In this document: one piece after another, positions 21,136-31,418 of the stretch | Numbering within the stretch: position 1 is the stretch's first letter | Layout of the letters: every line of letters begins with the position of its first letter | Source of the DNA: Alligator mississippiensis | Taxonomy: Eukaryota; Chordata; Crocodylia; Alligatoridae | Assembly: GCF_030867095.1 (NCBI RefSeq) | Contig: NC_081824.1 | Coordinates: 398,667,329-398,731,328 of the forward strand | Length of the DNA stretch: 64,000 nucleotides | Direction: 5' to 3' | The notes under the pieces: model-generated | Told to the model about the DNA's origin: nothing | The model's input: the letters and a program-made list of their open reading frames with translations, nothing else | Databases searched by the model: none | Program-made: the position numbers and the translations under genes

Positions 21136-21730
21136 GAGGGGGGAGACGGTCCTTCTTCTGCAGTGAGGGCACTCCTCAGAGCCATCTGGGTCATGTGCTA
21201 TCTGCACAGGAGCAGTGCCTAGTGGGCTTCCAGCTTGTGGGCTCTAGGAAGAGTTGGATCTTGTGGGTGCATCCTGTGAGCTGAGACAGCACTCATGCAG
21301 CTAGAACCCTGCCCAGGCAGCCCTGGGGGGTGCCACCACCACAGAGGGAAGAACTGCCCCCCACCCCACACACATCTCACAGGCTGCATGGCCCAGTAGC
21401 AGCTTATGTAGGCAGCCTCCACTGAGGGGGAAAAAAGTGGAGAGGGGCCTGATCCTTTTTTTCCCCCTGTGGAGCCTGCCTGCCTCTCCTGTGGCCAGGG
21501 GGCAAGCTGCCAGTGAGCCCTGAGCTGTGGGTGGCCCTGGACCTTTCCTCCATGATAACAGTACCCCCTGGGCAGCACCCACCCACTAGAAGACCACTCA
21601 GGTTGCCACAGGAGGCCACAGAGAATCAGTTCACAGAGGACCAGCCAAATAGTACTTGGTTTTCCCAGTGTGCTTTTGAAATGTACCAATACATTTAAGC
21701 TAGACTTCAATTTCATGCACATCCAGACTC
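21136..21730. other. No gene seen; GC-rich transition
   Basis: GC-rich sequence, open in several frames (up to 176 codons on the minus strand) but without domain, signal peptide or codon pattern to favour one. It probably belongs to a repeat that could not be named. Confidence 0.5.
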
Positions 21731-21733
21731 TTG

Positions 21734-22060
21734 GGGTGTTTAGAGACATGCTCCAGGAGGTGGGTGGGAGCAGTTTAATTAGCAGCCTGTGCTAATTAAA
21801 AGTGCCGAAGCATCACGTGTTTCAGCATCCCCACACTGAAAAAATGGTGGCAGGGCACTTTGAACTAAAGCTGATTCAACAAGCTTTAGTTCAAAGTGTC
21901 CCACCACCCTTTTTCAGTGCAGGGATACTGATACATGTGCTGTTGGAGGTTGTTGGAGCATGTTAGTTTCCGTGCTCCACTGCTTGATTAATCAAGTCTG
22001 CTCTGACACACTGGATTTATAGCACATTGGAGCAGCCTCCCTGCATGTGTGTAAGTGCCA
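21734..22060 (-). mobile_element. Foldback MITE with 3-bp target duplication
   Basis: The ends are GGGTGTTTAGAGACATGC (21734) and the inverse of TGGCACTTACACACATGC (22060), with TTG on both sides (21731-21733, 22061-22063). The interior is a strong palindrome: GGCACTTTGAACTAAAGCT and its inverse GCTTTAGTTCAAAGTGTCCC face each other across about 10 nt near 21856-21900. Read on the minus strand the body matches the MITE at 53256-53478 (GCTCCAATGTGC, CACATGTATCAGTATCC). Confidence 0.6.
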
Positions 22061-22063
22061 TTG

Positions 22064-24056
22064 GCATTTAACATTTATTGACAATTTTCTAAGTGTTACA
22101 TCTGTCCTCACCCAGAAGCTGCACCTTAGAAATAACATACTCTGAGACAGCTGCTCAATGTGTTACTCCTTACTTTACCTATTTTATTTCTTCATGATCA
22201 TACCTGTTTCGGTAGGATTTTTTTTTTAATTACCGGTTGATGTTCTCTCCAATATTCCAGGAACAACATTCCCTGCAAACATGTGTTGTTTACCTAAGGA
22301 CAATGAATCATGTGAATTGCTTACTAATGCTGTCAATCAGAACTGTAGTGATAGGCCCAACACAATCAAATTAATGCACAAATATTTACCAGGCTTAGTA
22401 TTAAAACAAATGTAGATGTAAATATACATATATTTATTTGCTCAATAAAATTGCCTGTCTCACACAAATTAATTATTATTCCTCTGTTGGGAAATTACTT
22501 GATAAATACAGGATAGAAACATTTTAGCTAGGGGTATTAAGAAAACATATTAATATGTAAAAACTTATCCAATCTATTAAGATTATAAAACAAGCAGTAT
22601 GTTCTCTTGAGGTTTTAGTAAATATGTCCACATACCTTATACATTATTTCTACTATGAGTAACAACATTTGACTATTGTCTGTAAAACAACTTGAAACAT
22701 GATTTAATTTAGGGAAAAGAAATAGTCTTTTTTTTATTTTTTATTTATTCAAAGACACATATGATGCAGCACATCCTCATACAGTGCAAAACTTCACTGC
22801 TGCATTCTAGTCAGTGGGTCCTGATTTTTTGGAAATAGTAATCATTATTTTTATTCTACATCTCCACCAATTAACAGAACTAAAAACATATAAATTCTGA
22901 AAGATGAATCTGTAGGCTGCATATAGTTATTCTCTGAGGAGGTCTGTGGACATTATGGATAACCTGTGCACTCAGTTTTCTTTGATTCATCTTGCCAATA
23001 TAAAAACTTGAGACCAGATTCTATTTGGAATCTATGTGAATTCAGGTGCTTAAGTGCAAATCCATTCTACCCTGACCAAGTCTAGTAAATCTAGTAATGC
23101 ATCTATTTTTGTAACATGATACTCCTGGAACTTAACCTTCAGCAACAAAAGAGAAATGGGGAAGAGTACCCACCCTCCTTTTGTATTACCATTTTTGCAG
23201 AAATTTGGGCAGAGCATAAGAGGGTTGTACTTTCATGCCAAAACCCAATTTCAAAGCTAGTAGATTCTGCTTTGGCAATCTGGTTATTGAACTAAATGTA
23301 GAGTGCAATTGGCTCTGCACAGTTATGGGCCATTTTTGTGCCATTAAAAAATATGATTAAATTCAAACAACAACAGTGTAAAATTAAAGTTTTGGGAGAT
23401 GCACAAAGGGAAAAAAAATGTGTAGAAACTTTTTTTCCTTAATTTATCTGACTGTATACAGCTTGAGTATCAAAGGATAAATGATCCTGTATACCATACA
23501 TAGTACAGTACACAGACACAATGAGGTGAGTTAAATACAGTGTTTCAACCTTAACTTGATTTTCCCCAGTTTTATGGATATAAGCCTGACCATTAAGGCA
23601 CTTTTGTGATTTAATTTCTTCCACAATCATACTTAATTGCTTACCATGTCGTATAATGTTCAATAAAGCAAAGCAATGAAGCAAAAAATAGCAGGGCCTC
23701 TTACAAAGGTTAAAATGGAACCCTTATTAAGACAAGAGTGAATAACACCTCAGTGCTAATTACCATGGTATAGCCAAAGCCCATGAACAGTGAAAAAGCT
23801 CATTTAGCTCTATTAAAATGTACACTTCAAATTTATCTGGTCATATAGATGAATAAAAATTAGTATTTATATTAGCCCTTAATATCAACCTTTGCTTCTC
23901 AGCAGGGTGAAGTCTCTATGGGTTTCGATTACTAAAATAATGAGCAATGAATGAAATCTCCCTTCTAAAATGCAAAGTATAGTAAAATATAGGTTATATA
24001 AGCCAGGTAACTGAAAATATCTCTGGATGTAACATTGTAGAGAAGACCCACGGGAT
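22064..24056. other. No gene seen; unique AT-rich DNA
   Basis: About 2 kb without any recognised repeat or supportable exon. Confidence 0.55.
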
Positions 24057-24457
24057 GAAGGAAGGAAGGAAGGACTTTGACTTTTTAACTACTTTATTTA
24101 GGGGTTCAGGTATACAAAAAGGTTGGCCGCTTACAAAGCATAAAAACAAACAAATTACTATCAAACCAAGAACACCATGTCATTGCATTCATCACATCAC
24201 ACCATGACAGACACCTTCGCTACATTCCATGTCGTGTCTTACATGCTAGTTATGTAGTCGGAGTGCTGGTCACATGGTCATAATTATAAACAAACCATTT
24301 GTACCCTGCTCTATCCAATCATACACGTGACAACACCTTCAACTTCCCATACAAAAAGAAAGCAAAAAAGCAGCCTGGCGAGGGCCCAGAATGCGGCACG
24401 AGCTGGAAGTTGTAGTCCAACACCAAGTCAGTCCAGTCGCCCAGACCAGTCATGACA

Positions 24458-27400
24458 TCAGAGCACGTATTTGAGACAGCCATCCTCCACATGGCACAGC
24501 GCTCCTTCAAGGGCCCAGCATGTCTCAAAGGCAGGCACCACCCACCAGACCACAGCGTACTCAAACTCCAGCGAGAGGCGCGACTGAACCAGGAGGCGGA
24601 AAAGCCGCAGGGCATCATCTGAGCCAGTCCCGGCAAGCTGGTTTTGGCAGCTCTTGAGGAGGGCCATCTTGGCCTGACCCAGTAAAAAGTTGGCCAGGCA
24701 GACAGGGTCCTTCTCAGCTGCCTGGTATGGGTAGGAACACACATAGGTGGTCTCTGAGAAGCTCCTGCCCAGTGCTCACAGCAGTGGCTTGAGGGTGACA
24801 AAGAGCAGCTGCAGGCAGGGACAGTCGAGGAAGGCATGAAAGAGGGTCTCCTCAACACCCCCTGGGCAGAAGGGACAGGCCATCGAGGTGGCTGGGTCAA
24901 AGTGGAACACAAATGTGGCAGTGGCTAGGATGCCATGCAGCAACCACCACTGCAGGTCACCAGTCTTCTTGGCAGTTGGTGGCTTATACAATGTGCACCA
25001 CACCGGGTAGTCTGGTGGGGAATCTGGCAGCCCTAGGTGCCATCGCCATGTTGTATCGGGGCGGCCCACCAGCACTTGGGCATAGCGGGCATGAACCACT
25101 GAGGCATGTAGGCTTCTATGCAACATAAAAGCAAAGGGGCAACCTGTGTCACTGTCAGGAGGCACAGGGAGCATCAGCAGGGTGCCAGGGCCACTGGCCA
25201 GCTTGCCAGCCAAGGCCAGGGTGACTGGCAATGCAGGGAAAGCCTCACTCAGGCCATCCACAGCACAGAGGACCTGGCCCACCCGGAGATGGTCATCCAG
25301 GGTGGCTGCAGCCTCCAATAGGAGGGCATCCTGGATGTCACACAAGAGATGGCCCCCACTGTGGATGGAGCACATGCCCAGCCAGGTGGTCAAGGCCTCA
25401 GGTGAGAGCCAGGCTGACTGAGCACAGTCAAGGAGATGGCTCAGGTAGAGGACACATGCCTGGATGAGAATGGCCATGAGACTGGCAGAGGCCAGGCTTG
25501 GCATGGAGTGCCTAAGAGCTGGGTTGTGCACCAGGGGTTCCCTCAGCAAATGTGGGAACTGTAAGTTACGGGTCTGGGTCTGGAGGTGGAAAGTGGCTTG
25601 CAAGGCTTGTACCATACCACGGTAAAAAGTCAGAAGCACCGCCCAGTTCAAAAGCATGAGGTCCAACAGAAAGAGCTCCTGGGCAAAACTGAGGGCCCCC
25701 ACTGTCTGCAGAAACCAGCACACCAGTTGTTGCTAAGGTAGGCACTCCTCACTGTACAGGAGCTGTTGAAGGGCCTGCAGGTGGAAGCCGACCACCTTGC
25801 TCACAAGGTCAACCAAACTCTGCCCCCCCTCAGCTACAGGTAGGTAAAGGACAGCTTGTGTGAGCCAGTGGCACCCATCCTAGGAAAAAAAAATCAACTG
25901 GAGGTGCTGGAGTCTCTCGAGCAGGTCCTGTAGTGGATTAAGTATGGTACACAGGTACCACAAGGTCGCTGCTGCCAGGTTGTTTATGATGTGAACACAT
26001 CCATGGTAGGAGAGGCTGGGTAGGCACCAGTGCCACCATTGTAGGTGTGCCTCTACCCCTTCCTTGAGGCCATCCCAGTTGTGCACCATGAAGGTCGATG
26101 GTCCTAGAAACATGCCTAAGATCTTAAGGCCCTCGCACCCCCAGGTGAGGCCTCCTGGCAAATCTGGGGGAGTCGCGCTGATCCACGTGCCAAGCAGCAG
26201 GGTATCACTCTTGGCCCAGTTGATATAGGCCAAGGAAGCGCGTTCATAGGCTTGTTGGCAGTCTGTTAGGGCCTCCACATCTTCCTGTGTGTTAAGGAAA
26301 ATACTCACATCATCTGCATATGCTGATAGCTGGAGCAGAGGGGCAATGGACAGGCCCATGGCCAATGGCAAGCCACACCACTCAAGCGGTGCCACAGTGC
26401 ATGCAGTAGTTGTTCAATGGCCAGGGCGTAGAGCATGCCTGACACGGGGGCAGCCCTGATGGATGCCTCTGCATGTGGGGAATGGGGCACAGAGCACCCT
26501 GTTCATCTTGAGCAGACTGGAAGTGTCTTGATACAAGACCCGGAGGGCCCCAGTGAAGAGGGGCCCAAAGCCAAAGGCCTCCAGGGTCTGAAAGAGGTAG
26601 GCATGGCCCACCCAGTTGAAGGCTCTCTCCTGATCCAGAGAGATGAGGCCAATGTCTAGGCCAAAGAGTTTACTGTCTGTGAGTAGGTCATGCAGCAGAA
26701 ACAGGTTGTCTTGCATGGTTCTGCTCAGCACGCAGTAGCTCTGCTCAGGCCCAGTGACAGAAGCCATGATAGTGCGGAGGCAGGCCACCAGTGCTTGGGC
26801 CAGAATCTTGTAGTCCGTGCACAGCAGGGAGATTGGCCACCAGTTCTTAATGCAGCCAAGGTCTCCTTTCTTGGGCAGCAGTGTTAGTACTGCATGGCTG
26901 CAGCTGATCAGCAGGACCTTGTTGGCAAGACTCTCCTGGAAAACATGCAGGAGACAGGGGCTAAGGAGAGGCCAGAAAGTCTTGTAAAACTCAGCAGGTA
27001 ACCCATTGAGGCCTGGGGCTTTGCCAGAGGTGAGGCCAGCTGTGGCAGTTACCAGCTCCACCAAAGACAATTCCTGCTCAAGCTCGCTGGCCTCCAGGGC
27101 ACAAAGGTGTGGCAGGCCAGCATGGAGTTCCTGTTTGGCCTCAAGGCAGGATGGCTCAGCTGCACACAGGTCATGATAGAAGGCAATAGCATGCTCGTGT
27201 ACTTCACCCGGGTCACTGATTACCTGGCCCTCAGGGGTCTTGAGGTGATCTAAGACTTTGCTCGCTGCCCGCCATTGCTCCAGGTTGAAGAAGAAACAGG
27301 CTGGGACATCTGTTTCAGCCAGCTCTTGGCAGCGGGCGCAGATCTTTGTTCCATGGGCTGCACTCTTCACCAAGTCATGCAGACACTTCCTGCTGAATTG

Positions 27401-28062
27401 GAGGCTCTTGTGCAGCATTTCATCACTGCTGGCATCCGGTAGGGCACTCTTGAGCTCTACCACATCTTCTTCCAGCTCTCTGATATGTCAGCTCATTTTA
27501 TTTGTGGTCAACTGGGTGTACTGCTGGCAAAAAGCCCAGATCTGTACCTTGTCCATGTCCCACCATCACTTCCAGGAAGATTAATTCAGTCTTGTGGCCT
27601 CCCAGCCCCGCCAAAATTTGGCAAAGCAGTCCTGGAAGTAGAAGTCTTAAAGCAGGCTGATGTTAAAGCACCAATAGGGCACTCACGCGCAGGTTCTCCC
27701 TGGCAGGCTTAATTCACAGCAAGCCATGCCATGATCTGACAGGCCTGAAGGAATGATGTGGCCACTACGTAGGAGTGCCAGATGGTGCCTGGTAACATAA
27801 AGGCGGTCGAGGTGGGCCATAGTGAGACCACCGCCACTCATCCTTGCCCAGGTGTACTGGCATGCGTGGGGATGCAGGGCTAGCTAGACATCAATGAGGC
27901 CTGCACTCTCCAAGCTGGACTGCAGCTTGTGGGCTGAGGGCATGTGAGGCTCAGGCCCTGTACAGTCAATCAAGGTGTCAGTAGTACAATTAAAGTCCCC
28001 ACCTACAAGGAGCAGGTCATCATCCTCGCTAGCATCATGCAGAAGGGCAGCCATGTCTCAAA
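24458..28062 (-). pseudogene. Tx1-clade ORF2 relic: endonuclease and reverse transcriptase
   Basis: In order on the minus strand: endonuclease with LLLVGGDFNCTTD (about 28015) and GLSDHGMACCE (about 27738); linker WWDMDKVQIWAFCQQYTQ (about 27560); RT with GKAPGLNGLPAEFY (about 27010), LLPKKGDL and NWWPISLL (about 26850), SLDQERAFNWVGH (about 26640), HQGCP (about 26490) and the catalytic AYADDVSIF (about 26310); and a C-terminal Cys/His motif CPFCPGGVEETLFHAFLDC (about 24850). The pieces from 27463, 26395, 25723 and 24742 share one frame, broken by stops near 25880, 25730 and 24776, one stop inside the endonuclease (LIDV*LAL), and a pair of compensating frameshifts around 26390-26460. The endonuclease N-terminal half is missing. 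Catalytic YADD is intact, so decay is by breaks rather than active-site loss. Confidence 0.85.
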
Positions 28063-28162
28063 AATTAGTCCCAGCCACTCTGCTGGACAGCACTCTCACA
28101 CCAGAGATTCCAGCCTCCTCAGATGGAACAGAGATGGAAGGAGGTTTGGAAAAGTCCCAGCC

Positions 28163-28730
28163 TCATTGGGTGGGGCCTGTGTCCCAGAGGTGGATGCACC
28201 ACCTGTCAGTGCTGCTGTAGTCACTGATGTTCTGGCCACTCTTCCCCTGAGGACACTGGGATGCTAGGTGTGAGGAGCTACCACACTGGAAACACATGGT
28301 CTCCCCAAAGAAAAAATAGATCACAAACCTCCACCCATTGATCATGAGGCTCAAGGACTGAGGCAGGGACCGTGGGCCCTCCTTGAGGAGCATAAAAACC
28401 TGCCTTCAAAAAAACAGGACATGCATCAGCTTTAGGTTCTTGCTTCCCATCATCAGTCAGTGAAAGGGACTCGTAAGAACCCTGTTAACTAGGGTAAATC
28501 ATTGGGACCATGTTAAAACAACCTGCGTAATGTATGTTATGCTGTCCCAGGAGACTAGCTAGGGCATCTATGCAGATCTCGACCACAATGTAGGGAGGGG
28601 TGTGAACCCTCAAGCCATGGGTAATGGGGAGGTTCTGAGAGGCAGCCTCATGCGAGCTGCTGGCTGTAGGAGCAGCCATTCCTGCTAGCATAGGGTTAAT
28701 CTCAAGCTGTGACTGAGAAAATGAAAACAA
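28163..28730 (-). pseudogene. Tx1-type ORF1 relic with CCHC zinc knuckle
   Basis: ORF1 of Tx1-like LINEs encodes an RNA-binding protein that coats the transcript. Here the N-terminal part (28485-28730) and the C-terminal part (28163-28393) are in different frames, so at least one frameshift separates them. The C-terminal part contains CFQCGSSSHLASQC, a perfect C-x2-C-x4-H-x4-C knuckle. Only one knuckle is visible, where family members often have more. The start at 28730 is simply the first ATG of the open stretch. Confidence 0.7.
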
Positions 28731-28734
28731 AGAT

Positions 28735-29240
28735 GTTTATACTAACTAAAAAGACAAGCGTCTGGGACTGCGGCTATAAAAAGCTAAATGAGAGGAGGGA
28801 AAGGGGTGGAGGGAAAAAAAGCTGGGGAGAACTGGGGTGGGTTATGAGGGTTAAGAAAAAAAACAGAAAAAGAAAAAAGGGGAGGGGGGAATTAAGAGCA
28901 TCCCTCGGAAGGGAAGATATTGGAAATGATAACTCCCCACAACAAGCAACAGAAAAGAAAGCAAGAAAGGAAAAGAGACAGTAAGAAAAAAAAAGGCTGT
29001 AATGAAGCAACTCACAGACAAAGAGATGAAGTACAGGGGGAGGGGACAGAGAACAGAGAAAAAGAAGAAAAAACACTGTGAAAATGCAAGAAAAGAATTG
29101 GAAAGTGAGATAAACAGAAGCAAGAGACCTTTAGACAGGTGGGAGTCAGAAAAAAAAAAGAGATAGAAAGCCGGGAAGTCTTATGTTCAGGGTCACCTCA
29201 CGCAGTTCCAAGTGAGCCTGTTCTGATGTGTCCAAAGCAG
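28735..29240 (-). repeat. Purine/pyrimidine-asymmetric 5' region of the Tx1-type LINE
   Basis: The plus strand is strongly A+G-rich (runs of GAAAAAAA, GGGAGGGGGG and similar) for about 500 bp. Long open frames on the minus strand here are all Ser/Phe/Leu/Pro-rich products of the pyrimidine bias and are not genes. The position directly upstream of ORF1 suggests the LINE's 5' UTR. Confidence 0.6.
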
Positions 29241-29279
29241 AGGGAAGGAAGGAAGGAATTTGCATATGGCATAATACTA

Positions 29280-29425
29280 TTTTAGGACATTATATATATA
29301 TGAGAGAGAGAGAGAGAGAGGTGTTTCATTTTAATTACAGAAAAAATGTGGAGTTTGGGTTAGCTTTTTTTCATGCAAAAATTGGGGATGTTTTTTAAAT
29401 CAGAGAAAACCAGGACTGCTGGTGA
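29280..29425. mobile_element. hAT-type MITE, half copy
   Basis: The right half of the family is present: GTGTTTCATTTTAATTACAG, AAAAATTGGGGATG and the terminal AAATCAGAGAAAACCAGGA. The left half is replaced by a TA/GA microsatellite at about 29292-29320. Confidence 0.6.
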
Positions 29426-29889
29426 TTGGGGAGACATGCAGGACACCTGCTGACATGTAGGCCACGCCTACTCAAGTGGTGGCACAGAATCAATTGATTA
29501 TCCAGCAAGTTGGTGACATTATTTCAGATATCTGATGTCCAAGTGTAATAATATTTGTGCTTATTACTTTAAACATCTATTTACCCCTTGCATAATGGCA
29601 ATGCTGTAAGTCCAATACAACATGAGGAATGGCTATAAACTCTCTGTGGTCGTGTCTCTCCATCCATTTACATTTCCATAGATCCATTTACATTTCCATC
29701 ATGAAAGAAGGCTTGCACTGGAGCTGGGTATGATCTTGCAAAAATGTAATCCAAAAGTCTATATGATAAAATTATGGACTTTATATTATTTACACATATG
29801 TGCTCTGATCCTGGAGTTAGTGGAAGCCATATTAATTTTCCACCAAAATTATATTCCTTGACTTCAGTAGAACAAGACCGATGTCATAG

Positions 29890-30180
29890 TCAGTGGCAAC
29901 ATTTAGGGGGTGCATGGGGGTTCATGTGCACCCCCTGAGAGTGCTGGTGAACCCCCTGACAGGCAGCATTCCCTGCTTAGGTGACAGGTGGGGGGGAGGG
30001 GGGGCAGGTGGGAACGCTGGTGCCCTCCCTGAGAGCGCCAACTGACGAGTGGGGGTATCAGAAGAAGGGCCACTGGCTCTTCCTGGCACATCCCTGGCCC
30101 TTCGCTGACTGGCCACTGGGGGGGGGGGGGGGGGCAACTGCCCCCCTGACTCAGGAGACACCAATTGCCCATGGCCATAG
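29890..30180. repeat. G-rich low-complexity region with a 17-G run
   Basis: GGGGGTGCATGGGGG and its inverse GTGCACCCCCTGAG sit near 29908-29941, then GGGGGGGAGGGGGGG at 29990-30004 and an unbroken run of about 17 G at 30118-30134. The opening CAGTGGCAACATTTAGGGGG resembles the end of a DNA transposon, but a convincing matching terminus was not found. Confidence 0.5.
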
Positions 30181-31077
30181 TTTTCCTTATACCCATTCCA
30201 TCTCTTCTCCAAGCACTGACAATATTGCTGCGTGCATTGGTGTGCTGCCATTGAAATTAGCTTTAAGAGAACGCATTGGGAGTCAGTGAGAGATATGAAG
30301 AAGTATCTTGGCTGCCAAATATGAGACCTAAGGAGAATTTGGACACCTACACCCAAAACAATAATCCAGCAAATCTGTTTGTTTGGGTCTTTTTTCCCCA
30401 ATGGCTGCAAAATCCAAGCAAGTCTAGCTTCTATTCTACATATTAGGCACATACATGGACTAAGGCACCCAAGTGTAATTCTTTTTCATTGTACTTGAGT
30501 CCTTGAGAAAATGAAGGTACATGCACACTCTTATCTTACCTTTCCCATTTATAACTTTAACTATGAGACACCTGGAGAAATACATTTTACCAGGTTATTT
30601 GTATTTCAGTCAGCTCCTTGTGTCCCTTGGACTCTTGAAAGATATAGGATGGCTTCATTTTATAAAGGAAAAATATTGTACTCAGAATTCAAATGGGCCA
30701 ACTGATATGTTTTGTATGTTTACCTTTACATATTACAAGCCAACTTCTGTTCCACCTATTTGGCATCTAAATAGAATTAGGCACTTAAATGGTAGTCTAC
30801 TGCATTCTGTTCTAGTCCTGGAAATACATTCACATGTCTACTTTACAGCATACCACCATCTTACTTTTAGGAATAAATCACAAAGAGCAGCAGAAGGAAG
30901 CCCCATGGACTTCTGTTTTAACTTTTTCAGAGCTCTGAGTAGGATGGAATTCAGGGACCTAAATTCATTCACATGCCTGAGAGAACTTGGAATATTTTTT
31001 TTTTCCTATTAATAGTTTGACTGAAATTTTTGGGGCTATTCAAAGTAAATAAAAAAAATAACTATTTGTATGTAGGA
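30181..31077. other. No gene seen
   Basis: Unique AT-rich DNA. The 163-codon open stretch from 30521 is Leu/Phe/His-rich with no domain and no splice context, and is taken as chance. Confidence 0.5.
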
Positions 31078-31109
31078 TTTCCGATCTAAGACTCAGGGGC
31101 CAGAAATAT

Positions 31110-31195
<86 letters not shown>

Positions 31196-31418
31196 TTTAT
31201 GGCAGGGACAATAGGGACAGGACTTAGATGTGTTTTATTTTTGCTTTAAAATCTAAAGAACAAAAAAATAAATAGATAGATGCATTCTGAACAAGAAACA
31301 GAAGCTTGAGAAGAGTACTGAAAGTTGTCTCAAAATGTTTCCAGACAGTAGAAGACAATTTTTTTTCATTTAATGAAAACCATAGGATATTTCTGGCCCC
31401 TGAGCCTTAGATCTGAAA
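31078..31418. repeat. Inverted repeat (34-nt arms) enclosing microsatellites
   Basis: GATCTAAGACTCAGGGGCCA with the following GAAATATCC (31083-31111) is mirrored by GGATATTTCTGGCCCCTGAG with the following CCTTAGATC (31385-31413), with one mismatch over 29 nt. Weaker pairing extends the arms to about 34 nt. The interior begins with (CT)n and (CA)n at 31111-31193 and then AT-rich DNA. It may be a small transposon or a local inverted duplication; no clear target duplication was seen. Confidence 0.7.
31111..31193. repeat. (CT)n(CA)n compound microsatellite
   Basis: An uninterrupted CT tract of about 18 units is followed, after GTGCG, by a CA tract of about 24 units. Confidence 0.95.

Larger units (their letters stand above)
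24061..29259 (-). mobile_element. Tx1-clade LINE, nearly full length, in a GGAA microsatellite
   Basis: The minus-strand element runs from a pyrimidine-rich 5' region (about 29240 down to 28730) through ORF1 and ORF2 to an AATAAA-containing 3' end near 24090. Both ends carry the same microsatellite and following bases: GGAAGGAAGGAAGGACTTTG at the left and GGAAGGAAGGAAGGAATTTG at the right, a duplication of about 20 bp with one mismatch. Tx1-clade LINEs are L1-related elements known from amphibians, fish and other vertebrates, several with target preferences. An ORF1 with a CCHC knuckle and an ORF2 with EN-RT-Cys/His order fit the clade. At 5.2 kb it is close to complete but has lost the first half of the endonuclease. 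Confidence 0.85.

Noticed and set aside
21219..21749. 176-codon minus-strand open frame
   Set aside because: Overlapping frames on both strands are also open, the composition follows local GC content, and no domain or splice signal was found.
24913..27712. Plus-strand open frames of 60-110 codons opposite the Tx1-type ORF2
   Set aside because: They are antisense shadows of the real minus-strand RT and endonuclease sequence.
28774..29123. Minus-strand frames of 90-100 codons rich in Phe, Ser, Leu and Pro
   Set aside because: They result from the purine/pyrimidine strand bias upstream of the Tx1-type LINE ORF1.
30521..31012. 163-codon plus-strand open frame
   Set aside because: The composition is that of random AT-rich DNA with no motif; it is likely chance openness.
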